Positions 28,309 through 37,969 of a stretch of DNA of 64,000 nt are shown here, in pieces. The notes under the pieces are model-generated. The model had not been told where the DNA came from and did not search any database. It worked only from the letters and a program-made list of their open reading frames with translations. Position numbers and translations under genes: made by a program. Origin of the DNA: Roseovarius carneus. GTDB taxonomy: Bacteria; Pseudomonadota; Alphaproteobacteria; Rhodobacterales; Rhodobacteraceae. The stretch lies in contig NZ_JAHSPD010000001.1 of assembly GCF_020141465.1 (NCBI RefSeq), positions 2,710,374-2,774,373 on the forward strand, written 5' to 3'. The stretch's first letter is position 1; every line of letters starts with the position of its first letter.

Positions 28309-29182
28309 AGCGTTTCGCGAAAAACCTGCATCACAGCTTTTCGCGAAACGCTTTAGGGGCGCGCGCATCGCTCTGTGGGGGCTGGGCCTTATCGCCTTGG
28401 CCGTGCTTCTCGGTCCGCTCCTTTGGCCACTGGAGGCCGGAGCGATAAACCTCTCCGCCCGCAACCAAGGCAGCAGCCTCGCGCACCCTTTAGGCACGGA
28501 TCAGCTGGGCCGCGATATGTTCGCACGGCTCTTGGCGGGCGGGCGTGTTTCGCTCGCGGTCGGGCTGGCCGCGATGATCTTGAGCGTGGCAATTGGCGCG
28601 GCTGTCGGGGTGGCGGCGGGCATGGTGCGCTGGCTCGACGGGCCCTTGATGCGGCTCACTGATCTCTTTCTCGCGCTGCCGCTGCTGCCGCTCCTCTTAA
28701 TCGCCGTGATGCTCTTTCGCGCACCACTCAGCGCGGCGTTCGGCCCCGAGATCGGGATTTTCATCCTCATCACCGGCGCGATTGGTGCGACCAGCTGGAT
28801 GGGCACGGCCCGTATCCTGCGCGGCGATGTCATGGCGCTGATGAGCCGGGATTTCATCACCGCCGCCCGCGCCAGCGGCACACGGCGCGGCGCCATGGCC
28901 ATGCGGCATATCCTGCCCAATGTCGCCTCGGCGCTCACCGTGTCGGCCAGCCTCGGCGTCGCGGCGGCCATCCTCACCGAAAGCGCGCTCAGCTTTCTTG
29001 GCCTCGGCTTTCCGCCCGATTTTCCCACATGGGGGCGGATGCTTTTTGATGGCACCGAAAGCCTCGCCAGCCACCCGGGCCGCGCGCTTTGGCCGGGGGC
29101 GATGATCACGGCTGTGGTGCTTTGTGTCACTGTGCTGGGCGACAGCCTGCGCGATCTGGCCGATCCGCGCGGCGCGCCCTAG
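28301..29182 (+). CDS. Peptide ABC transporter permease, DppC type, with repeat-derived N-terminus
   Basis: A 293-residue permease, partner of the upstream one. The ATPase-contact segment (ARASGTRRGAMAMRHILPN) and the N-terminal domain helices are normal. The first 18 residues, MTKAFREKPASQLFAKRF, are encoded entirely by a palindromic repeat (28305-28356), so the gene seems to begin in inserted DNA. Because the repeat includes the previous gene's stop, the overlap with dppB is also repeat-made. An alternative start further inside the gene is possible. Confidence 0.9.
   Translation: MTKAFREKPASQLFAKRFRGARIALWGLGLIALAVLLGPLLWPLEAGAINLSARNQGSSLAHPLGTDQLGRDMFARLLAGGRVSLAVGLAAMILSVAIGAAVGVAAGMVRWLDGPLMRLTDLFLALPLLPLLLIAVMLFRAPLSAAFGPEIGIFILITGAIGATSWMGTARILRGDVMALMSRDFITAARASGTRRGAMAMRHILPNVASALTVSASLGVAAAILTESALSFLGLGFPPDFPTWGRMLFDGTESLASHPGRALWPGAMITAVVLCVTVLGDSLRDLADPRGAP
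28305..28356. repeat. Dispersed palindromic repeat, copy 2 (inside dppC 5' end)
   Basis: Arms of 19 bases (ctaaagcgtttcgcgaaaa and its exact reverse complement) around a 14-base loop. It is the most perfect copy of the family in the window. It supplies the dppB stop and the first codons of dppC. Confidence 0.85.
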
Positions 29183-29225
29183 AGCGTGTCGCGTTTAACT
29201 GGATTCAATTGGACGCGACATGCTC
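29181..29225. repeat. Second type of palindromic repeat, after dppC
   Basis: A 45-base inverted repeat: arms gagcgtgtcgcgt (29182-29194) and acgcgacatgctc (29213-29225) match with one mismatch. The inner text has attcaatt. It is a different family from the 28305 repeat and begins at the last bases of the dppC stop. A terminator role is possible but there is no T-tract. Confidence 0.7.
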
Positions 29226-29232
29226 CAGCCCG

Positions 29233-30513
29233 TCACTCGAGGTGCTTGCGCACCCGCCGGATCGCCCACCAGACAAGACCGATAATAGGCAAGGTCACCC
29301 CCGCCGTCACCAAGCCCTTGCTGACCCCCATCGCGACCGCTGCCGGGTCCAAGAGATAGACCGCGAGCGACACCGCATAATAGCTGATGGCGACAACCGA
29401 CAGCCCCTCGACCGTGCGTTGCAGGCGCAGCTGCGCATCCGCGCGCCGGTCCATACTCTCCAGCAAGGCCTGATTCTGCGCCGAGCGTTCCACATCCACC
29501 CGCGTGCGCAAAAGGTCCCCCGCCCGCATCGCCCGGTCCGCCATCGCCCTGAGCCGCGCCTCGGTGCTGGAGACGGTCCGCATCGCAGGCGTATAGCGCC
29601 GTGACATGAATTCCTCGAATGTCTGCCGTCCCTCGAACCTTTCCTCACGGAGCACTTCGATCCTCTGGGTCACGATTCCCTCATAGGCATGGGTCGCCGA
29701 AAACCGGAAAGACGCGTCCGAGACCATCGCCTCAAGCTCCGCCGAGACCTTCAAAAGCCCCTTGAGCGTATCCTCCGGCGGATGCTCCCCGCTGCTCATC
29801 TCCGCAATCAGACGGGTGAGTTCCCCGTCAATCCGCCCCATCCGGCCAGACATCTCCCCCACCCGCGCAAAGCCGAGCATCGACATGGTCTTGTAGGTCT
29901 CAATCTCACACAGGCGCTGCACGATCCGCCCCATCCGCCGCGCGCCTATATCTTTGTCCGCACTTACGGCAAAGCGCGAATGACCCGCCGCATCAATGCG
30001 AAAATCCCCCGCCACCACCGCCGCATCATCCAGAACCCGCGCCACCGCCACGCTCTCACCCACAAACCAATCCGATATCGCGCGGCTCAGCGTGCTTTCC
30101 GCCCCCCGTGTCTCCACCCGGATCAAGGCCGAGGTGATGCGCGCGCCGGGGGCCTGCTCCAGCCATTCGGCGGGAAACACCTCGAAATCACTGGGGTCAA
30201 ACGCCCGCTCGGGCAGATGCTCGATGAACACGGTATAGGTCACAAACTCGGTATGGCTCTCCCATTTCAGGGAATGCTTGCCGATCTTGCCAAAGTAATG
30301 ATTGCCCTCTGGCGATGGATGCGCCGCCCCGAACCGGTCCAGCAGATCCAGAAGATGCGCCCGGTCGGCCCCCCGGTCCCGCGCCGCCGCGCGCTCGGGC
30401 TGCTTGATGGCCAGAAACACCGCCGTGCAAGGTGCCGACAGCGATGGAAAAGGCCGCGCATGAAGCTCGTTGGCCAAAGCGTAACGCAGCGGGTGATCGG
30501 TCAGTGGCAGCAT
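29233..30513 (-). CDS. DUF3422 family membrane protein
   Basis: A 426-residue protein matching DUF3422: N-terminal HP(LR)YALANELHARP, a large soluble and coiled-coil middle, and two C-terminal membrane helices (about 370-410) with a short basic tail (RRVRKHLE). The function of this family is not known to me. It is convergent to the peptide permease gene and is followed by the pntAB operon, from which it is separated by a terminator. Confidence 0.85.
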   Translation of the reverse strand: MLPLTDHPLRYALANELHARPFPSLSAPCTAVFLAIKQPERAAARDRGADRAHLLDLLDRFGAAHPSPEGNHYFGKIGKHSLKWESHTEFVTYTVFIEHLPERAFDPSDFEVFPAEWLEQAPGARITSALIRVETRGAESTLSRAISDWFVGESVAVARVLDDAAVVAGDFRIDAAGHSRFAVSADKDIGARRMGRIVQRLCEIETYKTMSMLGFARVGEMSGRMGRIDGELTRLIAEMSSGEHPPEDTLKGLLKVSAELEAMVSDASFRFSATHAYEGIVTQRIEVLREERFEGRQTFEEFMSRRYTPAMRTVSSTEARLRAMADRAMRAGDLLRTRVDVERSAQNQALLESMDRRADAQLRLQRTVEGLSVVAISYYAVSLAVYLLDPAAVAMGVSKGLVTAGVTLPIIGLVWWAIRRVRKHLE

Positions 30514-30691
30514 GGTCTAGGCTCCGGCAAGTTTTGTGGCACCATAGGGGGATGATGCGGGAATGGAAACGGATTATATCGCGCTATCAAAGGCTTAACC
30601 GGATACAACCGCATACCGCTCTTCTTCGTCAAAATACTCAAAAAACACCACCAAAGACGCGCGCAAAGGCCGATGAGGCGGCTTTGCACAG

Positions 30692-30718
30692 AAAAAGGGC
30701 GCCCCGCAAGGCGCCCTT
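30692..30718 (-). terminator. Rho-independent terminator after pntB
   Basis: Read on the minus strand: stem of 9 bp (aagggcgcc / ggcgccctt) with a 6-base loop and a run of five Ts. It is placed 21 bases after the pntB stop. Confidence 0.85.
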
Positions 30719-30739
30719 AATCCGTGTTGTCTCAAAGGA

Positions 30740-32239
30740 TCACTCGATCCGGCTCAAAAGGCTGGAGACCGAATCCTTCGCATCGCCGTAGAACATCCGC
30801 GTATTATCTTTGAAGAAGAGCGGGTTTTCGATCCCGGAATAGCCTGTGCCTTGCCCCCGCTTGGAGACAAACACCTGCTTGGCCTTCCAGCATTCCAGAA
30901 CCGGCATCCCCGCGATGGGGCTGTTGGGATCATCCTGTGCCGCGGGGTTCACGATGTCATTCGACCCGATCACGATCACCACATCCGTGGACGGGAAGTC
31001 ATCGTTGATCTCGTCCATTTCAAGCACGATATCATAGGGTACTTTCGCCTCCGCCAGAAGCACGTTCATATGCCCTGGCAAACGCCCGGCGACCGGGTGA
31101 ATGGCGAAACGGACCGTCTTGCCCTTGGCACGCAGCTTGTTGGTCATCTCTGAGACCGCCTGCTGCGCCTGCGCCACGGCCATGCCATACCCGGGGATGA
31201 TCACGATGCTGTCGGCCTCATTGAGCGCTGTGGCCACGCCATCGGCGTCAATCGCCACCTGTTCGCCTTCCACAGCCATCTGCTCGCCCGTGGCCCCGCC
31301 GAAGCCGCCGAGGATCACAGACACGAAGCTACGGTTCATCGCCTTGCACATGATGTAGCTCAGGATCGCACCGGAGGAGCCGACCAGCGCACCCACAACG
31401 ATCAGAAGATCATTGCCAAGGCTGAAGCCGATCGCCGCCGCCGCCCACCCCGAATAGGAGTTGAGCATCGACACGACCACAGGCATATCCGCGCCGCCGA
31501 TCCCCATGATCAGGTGATAGCCGATGAAAAGAGCCAGAAGCGTGAGCAGCACCAGCGTCCAGCTGCCGCTGTCGCCCAGATACATCGCCGCCAGCACGAC
31601 CGACAGACCCGCCGCCCCCGCGTTGAGCATATGCCCACCCGGAAGCTGCTTGGCCGATGTGTCCACCTTGCCCGCAAGCTTGCCGTAAGCAATCACGGAG
31701 CCAGTGAATGTCACCGCCCCGATCCAGATGCCCAGCACAAGCTCGACCCGCAGGATGGTGATCTCCACGCCCGATTTCTTCGCAATAAGCTGCCCGAAGG
31801 ACGAAAGCTCATTATAGACCGCACCGGGCAGGCCAACGGCGGTGAAGGCCGTGCCTTCGACAACCGCGCCCAGCTGCCCGCCATTCTCAACGAAAAGCGC
31901 GCTCATCGTATTGATCATCAGATCCGCGTTAAAGCCCACGAACACTGCCGCAAGCCCCACGAGAGAGTGCATGATCGCCACAAGCTCAGGCATCTGCGTC
32001 ATCTGCACCTTGGTGGCCAACTGGTAACCAACAGCCGCGCCCGCCGCGATAAGCACCAGCGACATGAGCCACAGCCCCTGACCGGGTCCAACAATCGTGG
32101 CGAGAATGGCCAGCGCCATGCCCGCGATCCCGTACCAGACGGCCCGTTTGGCACTTTCCTGACCCGAGAGGCCCCCGAGGCTCAGGATGAAGAGAACAGC
32201 CGCGACCGCATAGGCCGCAATGGTAAATCCGAAGTCCAT
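30740..32239 (-). CDS. pntB: NAD(P)+ transhydrogenase subunit beta
   Basis: A 499-residue subunit: membrane helices over the first ~260 residues, then the NADP(H)-binding domain III with [10 protein letters not shown] (about 333-342). With PntA it uses the proton gradient to reduce NADP+ with NADH. It ends in the terminator at 30692 and follows pntA with a 14-base gap. Confidence 0.96.
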   Translation of the reverse strand: MDFGFTIAAYAVAAVLFILSLGGLSGQESAKRAVWYGIAGMALAILATIVGPGQGLWLMSLVLIAAGAAVGYQLATKVQMTQMPELVAIMHSLVGLAAVFVGFNADLMINTMSALFVENGGQLGAVVEGTAFTAVGLPGAVYNELSSFGQLIAKKSGVEITILRVELVLGIWIGAVTFTGSVIAYGKLAGKVDTSAKQLPGGHMLNAGAAGLSVVLAAMYLGDSGSWTLVLLTLLALFIGYHLIMGIGGADMPVVVSMLNSYSGWAAAAIGFSLGNDLLIVVGALVGSSGAILSYIMCKAMNRSFVSVILGGFGGATGEQMAVEGEQVAIDADGVATALNEADSIVIIPGYGMAVAQAQQAVSEMTNKLRAKGKTVRFAIHPVAGRLPGHMNVLLAEAKVPYDIVLEMDEINDDFPSTDVVIVIGSNDIVNPAAQDDPNSPIAGMPVLECWKAKQVFVSKRGQGTGYSGIENPLFFKDNTRMFYGDAKDSVSSLLSRIE

Positions 32240-32253
32240 TATTCAGGCCCCCC

Positions 32254-33828
32254 TTACGATTTCTGGAACATGGCGAGCATGCGCCGTGTCACGAGGAAGC
32301 CGCCGAAAATATTGATCGAGGCCATGAAGATCGCCACCGCCGACAAAAGCGTGATCAGGAACGAACTTGACCCAATCTGGATCAATGCGCCCAAAATAAT
32401 GATCGACGAAATTGCATTGGTGACCGCCATCAGAGGCGTGTGCAGCGAATGGGCAACGTTCCAGATCACCTGGAAGCCGATGAAAACCGACAGCACGAAG
32501 ACGATGAAATGCTTCATGAAGCTGGCCGGAGCAACCATGCCCACCAAAAGCACCAAGACCCCACCAGCGGCCAGAAGGCCCACTTGGGTAAGGGTTTGCT
32601 TCTTGAACGCGGCCACCTCGGCGGCCCGTTTTTCTGCCGCCGTCAGCTCTTTGGGCGCTTCTTTCTTGGGCTGCGCCGCGATGGCGGCCACTTTGGGTGG
32701 GGGCGGCGGATAGGTGACAGCGCCCGCATGGGCCACGGTCGCGCCCCGGATCACGTCATCCTCCATGTTGTGCACCGGCACGCCGTCCTTCTCAGGCGTG
32801 AGGTCCGCCAGCATGTGACGAATGTTGGTCGCATAAAGCGTCGAGGATTGCGCGGCCATCCGGCTGGGGAAGTCGGTGTAGCCAATGATGGTCACGCCAT
32901 TCTCGGTCACGATCTTCTCGTCCATCACCGTGAGCTTGCAGTTGCCGCCCTTTTCAGCCGCCAGATCGACGATCACGGAGCCGGGCTTCATCGCCTTCAC
33001 CATATCCTCGGTCCAAAGCTCGGGCGCTTCACGGTTGGGAATGAGGGCCGTGGTGATAACGATATCAATATCGGGGGCCAGCTCACGGAACTTGGCAAGC
33101 TGGGCTGCGGCAAATTCAGGGCTGGAGACGGCTGCATAGCCGCCTGTTGCCGCGCCGTCTGCCTGCGCTTCCTCAAAGTCGAGGAAGACAAACTCGGCGC
33201 CCATGCTCTCAACCTGCTCGGCCACTTCGGGCCGCACGTCGAACGCATATGTGATCGCACCCAACGATGTGGACGTGCCAATGGCGGCAAGACCCGCGAC
33301 CCCCGCACCCACCACCAGAACCTTGGCCGGGGGCACCTTGCCCGCCGCCGTGATCTGCCCAGTGAAGAAACGGCCGAAGTTGTTGCCCGCCTCGATCACC
33401 GCACGGTAGCCCGCGATATTGGCCATAGAGCTCAGAGCGTCCATCTTTTGCGCGCGGCTGATGCGCGGGACCATCTCCATGGCCACCACTGTGGCGCCCG
33501 CTTTGGCCGCCTGCTCCATGTGCTTTTCATTCGCACCGGGGTTGAAGAAGGAGATCAGCGTCTGCCCCTCGCGCAGGCGTTTGACCTCTGCATCGCTTGG
33601 GGGGCGGACCTTGGCGACAATGTCGGCGGCCTTCCAGAGGGCGGCGGCGGTCTTGACCACCGACACGCCCGCGTCTTTGTAAGCTGCGTCCGAGAAGCCC
33701 GCCTTTGCGCCGGCCCCGGCCTCGATCACGCAATCATAGCCCAGCTTTTGCAGCTGAAGCGCCGAGTCCGGTGTCATTGCGACCCGTGCCTCGCCCGCCA
33801 ATACCTCAGTCGGTGTTCCGATCTTCAC
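32254..33828 (-). CDS. pntA: NAD(P)+ transhydrogenase subunit alpha
   Basis: A 524-residue subunit with the NAD(H)-binding domain I (Rossmann GAGVAGLAAIGTS near 170-183, RXXXR-like YAFDVRPEV) and the C-terminal four-helix membrane part fused on one chain. Some Rhodobacter-type organisms split this subunit; here it is one gene. Start is GTG with GGGGGA upstream. It supplies NADPH, which fits an organism making tetrapyrroles. Confidence 0.95.
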   Translation of the reverse strand: MKIGTPTEVLAGEARVAMTPDSALQLQKLGYDCVIEAGAGAKAGFSDAAYKDAGVSVVKTAAALWKAADIVAKVRPPSDAEVKRLREGQTLISFFNPGANEKHMEQAAKAGATVVAMEMVPRISRAQKMDALSSMANIAGYRAVIEAGNNFGRFFTGQITAAGKVPPAKVLVVGAGVAGLAAIGTSTSLGAITYAFDVRPEVAEQVESMGAEFVFLDFEEAQADGAATGGYAAVSSPEFAAAQLAKFRELAPDIDIVITTALIPNREAPELWTEDMVKAMKPGSVIVDLAAEKGGNCKLTVMDEKIVTENGVTIIGYTDFPSRMAAQSSTLYATNIRHMLADLTPEKDGVPVHNMEDDVIRGATVAHAGAVTYPPPPPKVAAIAAQPKKEAPKELTAAEKRAAEVAAFKKQTLTQVGLLAAGGVLVLLVGMVAPASFMKHFIVFVLSVFIGFQVIWNVAHSLHTPLMAVTNAISSIIILGALIQIGSSSFLITLLSAVAIFMASINIFGGFLVTRRMLAMFQKS

Positions 33829-33974
33829 CCGTCAATCCCCCTTGTCATTGCCGTTATCTTGTATCGTCAGTCATTTATCGTCGCATTGCCCGGTTCTGTG
33901 GGCGAACGTCCAAAATCTATCCCGTGCTTATTTCAGGTTAGCGCCCAACATGCGAGTCGCCACCCGGCCCGTGA

Positions 33975-34424
33975 TTAAGCCCACCTGCGCGTTTCATTGC
34001 AATAGCGCGCGAACTCTGCGCGAAACTTGCGTCTGAGGCTGTTCTCCTCCGGCACAATGAAGCGTCGCTCAAGGGTCCACACGAAAAGCGGCACGAGCAC
34101 CAGGCTCAGCACCGCGTCCCAGCGCAGGATCAACCCCGCAAGGATCAGCACATCGCCCGCATAGATCGGGTTGCGCGTGCGTTTGAAAATCCCAGATGTG
34201 ATCAGACGGTCTGCCTCAAGATGCGGCACGATGGTCGTTTTTTGGCGGCGAAACTCCATCGCGGCAAGCGCGATCAGGACAAGCCCACCACCGACCAGTA
34301 TCCCGCCAATCAAATCTGCAAGACCCACACCAAACCCAAGCCCTAACGATGCATACTGCGCCTGCGCCCACGCCAGAGCGAGGGCGGCCAGAAGCCAAAC
34401 GGGAGGAATGTCGATCCATTTCAA
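33975..34424 (-). CDS. Isoprenylcysteine carboxyl methyltransferase-family membrane protein
   Basis: A roughly 149-residue protein with three to four membrane helices and the ICMT/PEMT-type C-terminal signature: HLEADRLITSGIFKRTRNPIYAG (about 85-107) and a closing EFARYCNETRRW. The start is probably GTG (34424) or TTG one codon later, both with AAAGG upstream; the open frame runs 106 codons further but that extension is not protein-like. Bacterial members may methylate lipid or isoprenoid substrates; the substrate is unknown. Confidence 0.8.
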   Translation of the reverse strand: MKWIDIPPVWLLAALALAWAQAQYASLGLGFGVGLADLIGGILVGGGLVLIALAAMEFRRQKTTIVPHLEADRLITSGIFKRTRNPIYAGDVLILAGLILRWDAVLSLVLVPLFVWTLERRFIVPEENSLRRKFRAEFARYCNETRRWA

Positions 34425-34819
34425 CACAGCAATAAGCCTTTGGTGACATGCGGTCTGATTGCTGTGTAGGCCAAGCGGTTGGGCCGGGAAAGTAGATAGT
34501 TTGCCACATGTTACGCGGCGCTCACGGTATACAATGGCGGACCGAAATGCGGCAGGTGTGACGGGCGGCGTGACCTCAGCTCGGGTGCCACCACAGATTT
34601 CAACGGATGACCTCACGAACGTACACCCACCCCCAGTGGCCGCAAAATTGCCCAGCGCGCATCCAAATCGCGCCGCAATCTGCTGCAAGAGTTTGAGGGC
34701 AGGTCGGGGACAGTTTCCCTTGGCGTTTAGACCGACAGTCACCAGTCCGCCGCCTTAAAAGGCCAAAGTTAAGATTTCACCATGTTTACACCTCAGACTT
34801 TTGTAACGGAGGTTTTATA
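34425..34819. other. 395-base intergenic region upstream of the Hint gene
   Basis: Separates divergent genes. I see no protein gene in it. It contains a possible 12-codon leader ORF (34782-34820, MFTPQTFVTEVL) whose TAA overlaps the Hint gene ATG, and a CGGAGG at 34807-34812 that serves the Hint gene itself. The rest is without recognisable signal. Confidence 0.5.
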
Positions 34820-35440
34820 ATGGCCCCGCTCGACGCACAAACCGCGCCCCCAAGCGCTTATGGCCATACACCCTATCAGGACGACGCCCTCGCCAGCCTT
34901 GTCTGTTTTGCCCAAGGCACGCAGATCCTGACAGCATTGGGCGACCGCCCTGTCGAGGCCTTGCGCGCGGGCGATATGATCGTCACCCGTGATCATGGGT
35001 TGCGCACCATTCGCTGGATCGGGCAGAGAGAAACCTGCGGCCTCGGTACGCTCGCCCCGATCCGCATCGCACCCGCCGCAGCCTCTGGGCATAACGCCCT
35101 GCATGTCTCACCCAATCATCATCTGTTGCTAAGCGGCCCTCTTGCCCGGCAAATCTGCGGCCATGACGAGGTGCTGGCCCCTGCGCACCGCCTCGTCGGA
35201 CAGCCGGGGATCAGCCGCGCGCCCTGCGCCTCGGTCACGTATTTTCACGTGATCCTTGATGCACATGAGATCATCTTTGCCGAAGGTCTGGCGACCGAAA
35301 GCTTCTATGCCCATCCCGGCACGCTCAAGGCCCTGAGACCGCAGGCCCGCGCGGAGCTGTTTGATGTGTTCCCTGATCTGCGCAGCCATATGGGCGGCCA
35401 TGGCCACCCGGCCCGCCCGCTGATCCCCGCGCAGCCCTGA
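34820..35440 (+). CDS. Hint (Hedgehog/intein) domain protein
   Basis: A 206-residue protein of the Hint_2 type. It has the N-terminal block CFAQGTQILTALGDRPVEALRAGD (Cys29), VSPNHHLLL in the middle and YFHVILDAHEIIFAEGLATESFY near the C-terminus, which fit the self-splicing or autoprocessing fold. There is no partner extein or secreted toxin domain, and no signal peptide. Such stand-alone Hint proteins are common in Rhodobacteraceae and their role is unknown. Confidence 0.85.
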   Translation: MAPLDAQTAPPSAYGHTPYQDDALASLVCFAQGTQILTALGDRPVEALRAGDMIVTRDHGLRTIRWIGQRETCGLGTLAPIRIAPAAASGHNALHVSPNHHLLLSGPLARQICGHDEVLAPAHRLVGQPGISRAPCASVTYFHVILDAHEIIFAEGLATESFYAHPGTLKALRPQARAELFDVFPDLRSHMGGHGHPARPLIPAQP

Positions 35441-35459
35441 GCCGCCAGCCCCACTCAGG

Positions 35460-36239
35460 CTAGGCGCTCAAACGCTCCGATGCACGCCGCCCGCCATTGG
35501 CCCAAGCTCGCGCCGCATCGCCAAAGGCCGCAAAAAGTGGGCGCGACACCGGATCATTCTGTGCGTTCCATTCCGGGTGCCATTGTACCCCCATCGCAAA
35601 GCCCGGCGCACCATCAATATAGAGCGCCTCCGGCGTGCCGTCGGGCGCGTGGCCGTCTATAATCACACGTGCGCCAACGTCCTTAATCCCCTGCCCGTGA
35701 AGCGTGTTGGTAAGCACCTCGGGCGCGCCCAGCAGACGATGAAACATACCGCCGGGCGTAAAGCGCACGATATGGCGCAGCGCGAATTGCTCCTCCAGCG
35801 TGCCATCGGGCGGCATCCGGTGATTATCGCGCCCCGGCAGATCCCGGATCTCCGGGTAGAGCGACCCACCCATCGCAACGTTCATTTCCTGAAATCCCCG
35901 GCACACGCCAAAAACGGGCTGGCCCCGCTCCACACAGGCGCGCACAAGTGGCAACGCGATTGCATCGCGCGCCCGGTCGAACGCGCCATGCGCCTCAGTC
36001 TCCGCCTCGCCGTATTCCTCCGGGTGGACATTGGGCCGCCCACCAGTCAACAAAAAGCCATCGCAGGTCTGCAAAAGCTCATCCACGCTCACGAAATGTG
36101 GGTCCGCCGGGATCATCACCGGCATGCAGCCCGCAGCGCCGCTGACGGCTTCGGAATTCATCTGGCCCACCGCATGGACGGGATAGCGATCCTCGATCAC
36201 ATATTGATTGCCGATCACACCGATCACTGCGTGCGTCAT
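35460..36239 (-). CDS. Gamma-glutamyl-gamma-aminobutyrate hydrolase family protein (peptidase C26)
   Basis: A 259-residue class I glutamine-amidotransferase-fold protein. The nucleophile is Cys113 (GVCRG) and the His-Glu pair lies in the QWHPEW segment. PuuD relatives release GABA from gamma-glutamyl-GABA in putrescine breakdown, but no puu genes adjoin. It is convergent to the Hint gene. Confidence 0.85.
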   Translation of the reverse strand: MTHAVIGVIGNQYVIEDRYPVHAVGQMNSEAVSGAAGCMPVMIPADPHFVSVDELLQTCDGFLLTGGRPNVHPEEYGEAETEAHGAFDRARDAIALPLVRACVERGQPVFGVCRGFQEMNVAMGGSLYPEIRDLPGRDNHRMPPDGTLEEQFALRHIVRFTPGGMFHRLLGAPEVLTNTLHGQGIKDVGARVIIDGHAPDGTPEALYIDGAPGFAMGVQWHPEWNAQNDPVSRPLFAAFGDAARAWANGGRRASERLSA

Positions 36240-36322
36240 GAAATCTCCTCAATTGGCTGCACGGTCTGCACTATACATCGTTCGACGATAGAAACACCAA
36301 TGGGGCCGCGCAAGCCTATCGC

Positions 36323-36907
36323 TCAGGCGTCAAGCTCTGCGTCCCAGTAGAGAAAATCGACCCAGCTGTCGTGCAGGTAATGGGGCGGAAATTTCCGGCC
36401 CAAATTGTTCAACTGCTCGGCGGCGGGCGCACGAGGCGGCTTGCGCAAACTCATACCCGACCGCTTGAGGCTCTTGGCGCCTTTGCGCAGATTACACTTG
36501 GAGCAGGCCGCGACCACATTCTCCCAGCTGGTGATGCCGCCGCTTGCACGCGGCACCACGTGATCAAATGTCAAATCCCCTCGCGCGCCGCAATACTGAC
36601 AGCAAAACTCATCGCGCAGAAAGAGGTTGAACCGGGTGAACGCCACTTTGCGTTGCGGTTTCACATAGTCCTTGAGGACAATCACAGACGGGATACGGAT
36701 TTGCATGCTGGGGCTGTGGACCAGCGTGTCATACTCGGCCACGATATCCACCCGGTCGAGATAGGCCGCCTTTACGGCGTCCTGCCAAGACCAAAGAGAT
36801 AGGGGATAATAGCTGAGCGGGCGGTAATCTGCGTTGAGCACAAGCGCCGGATGATCCTTCAGCGCGCCCGGTTCGCGCACGAACTCCGTTCTGAAATCTG
36901 CGTCCAT
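36323..36907 (-). CDS. HNH endonuclease
   Basis: A 194-residue protein with a C-terminal HNH zinc-nuclease fold: CQYCGARGDLTFDHVVPRASGG, then WENVVAACSKCNLRKG (zinc cysteines CxxC twice, catalytic DH). The start MDADFRTEF was chosen as the usual N-terminus of this Rhodobacterales family; a frame starting seven codons earlier is open. It is not adjacent to phage or restriction genes. A role in DNA repair or defence is unknown. Confidence 0.88.
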   Translation of the reverse strand: MDADFRTEFVREPGALKDHPALVLNADYRPLSYYPLSLWSWQDAVKAAYLDRVDIVAEYDTLVHSPSMQIRIPSVIVLKDYVKPQRKVAFTRFNLFLRDEFCCQYCGARGDLTFDHVVPRASGGITSWENVVAACSKCNLRKGAKSLKRSGMSLRKPPRAPAAEQLNNLGRKFPPHYLHDSWVDFLYWDAELDA

Positions 36908-37114
36908 CACCTTATTGCACACCCCCATGCAGCACCACTTGCTACGGTCAGAGGCGGGCCATCCCGCCCCCGGTTGTGTTGACTATATATCGCGTTCTGA
37001 GCCTGACAAGCCCGGAATCAAATCAACATCTTGCGGCATTCTATCGCGTGGAGATGTGACGGGGGTATGACGCGCGGCGCAATGGCGGTGTAAAAGCCCC
37101 CACGCCAGCACCGC

Positions 37115-37855
37115 TCAGAGCTGGTCCATCACCTCGTCTGACGCTTCGAAATTGGCGGTGACGCGCTGCACGTCGTCATCATCTTCCAACGCATCGACAA
37201 GCTTCATAAGCTTCTGCATGCCTTCAAGGTCAAGCTCGGTCGTGACCGTGGGCCGCCAGACAAGCTTGGTGTTCTCGCTCTCGCCAAGTGCGGCCTCAAG
37301 GGCCGTTGAGACGTCATTGAGATCGGTATCCGCGCACCAGATAACATGGCCATCCTCGGAGCTTTCCGCATCCTCGGCGCCCGCCTCGATCGCGGCCATC
37401 ATCACCGTATCGGCATCCCCTATATCGGCGGAGTAGCTCACCTCGCCCTTGCGGTCGAACATGAACCCCACGCTGCCCGTCTCGCCAAGGTTGCCGCCAT
37501 GTTTGGAAAAGGTCGAGCGAACGGTCGATGCGGTCCGGTTGCGATTATCCGTCATCGCCTCCACGATCACCGCCACCCCGCCGGGGCCGTAGCCCTCATA
37601 GCGAATCTCTTCGTAATCCTCAGCATCCCCGCCCGTGGCCTTCTTGATCGCGCGGTCGATCACGTCCTTCGGGACCGAATTGGATTTGGCCTCTTTCACG
37701 GACATGCGCAGGCGCGGGTTTTTCTCGGGGTCCGGGTCGCCCATCTTGGCGGCCACGGTGATCTCCTTGGCCAGCTTGGAAAAGAGCTTGGAGCGCACAG
37801 CGTCCTGACGCCCTTTACGGTGCTGAATATTCGCCCATTTTGAGTGGCCCGCCAT
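37115..37855 (-). CDS. yebC: YebC/PmpR family DNA-binding regulatory protein
   Basis: A 246-residue protein beginning [14 protein letters not shown], the YebC signature. YebC/PmpR proteins are transcription regulators or ribosome-stalling relief factors. Divergent promoters for it and bchE must share about 160 bases. The frame is open a further 24 codons upstream, but the family start is clear. Confidence 0.95.
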   Translation of the reverse strand: MAGHSKWANIQHRKGRQDAVRSKLFSKLAKEITVAAKMGDPDPEKNPRLRMSVKEAKSNSVPKDVIDRAIKKATGGDAEDYEEIRYEGYGPGGVAVIVEAMTDNRNRTASTVRSTFSKHGGNLGETGSVGFMFDRKGEVSYSADIGDADTVMMAAIEAGAEDAESSEDGHVIWCADTDLNDVSTALEAALGESENTKLVWRPTVTTELDLEGMQKLMKLVDALEDDDDVQRVTANFEASDEVMDQL

Positions 37856-37944
37856 GGTCTCTCCCGCGTGTTTTCCTGAATTTGCAGGCTTTCTTATCCC
37901 GGCGCGCGCGCCCGCGCAACGCCTCAAAGCGCCGTATTGACCTG

Positions 37945-37962
37945 TGTCAATTTAATCTGACA
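37945..37962. promoter_or_regulatory. PpsR/CrtJ-type box, distal
   Basis: TGTCAATTTAATCTGACA is an exact TGT-N12-ACA palindrome, the target of the oxygen- and light-responsive repressor PpsR/CrtJ that controls photosynthesis genes. It lies 58 bases before the bchE ATG. Confidence 0.85.
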
Positions 37963-37969
37963 CTCAATG

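Noticed and set aside
32440..33978. 512-codon plus-strand frame
   Set aside because: Antisense to pntA, which is a well-supported gene; typical of GC-rich antisense frames.
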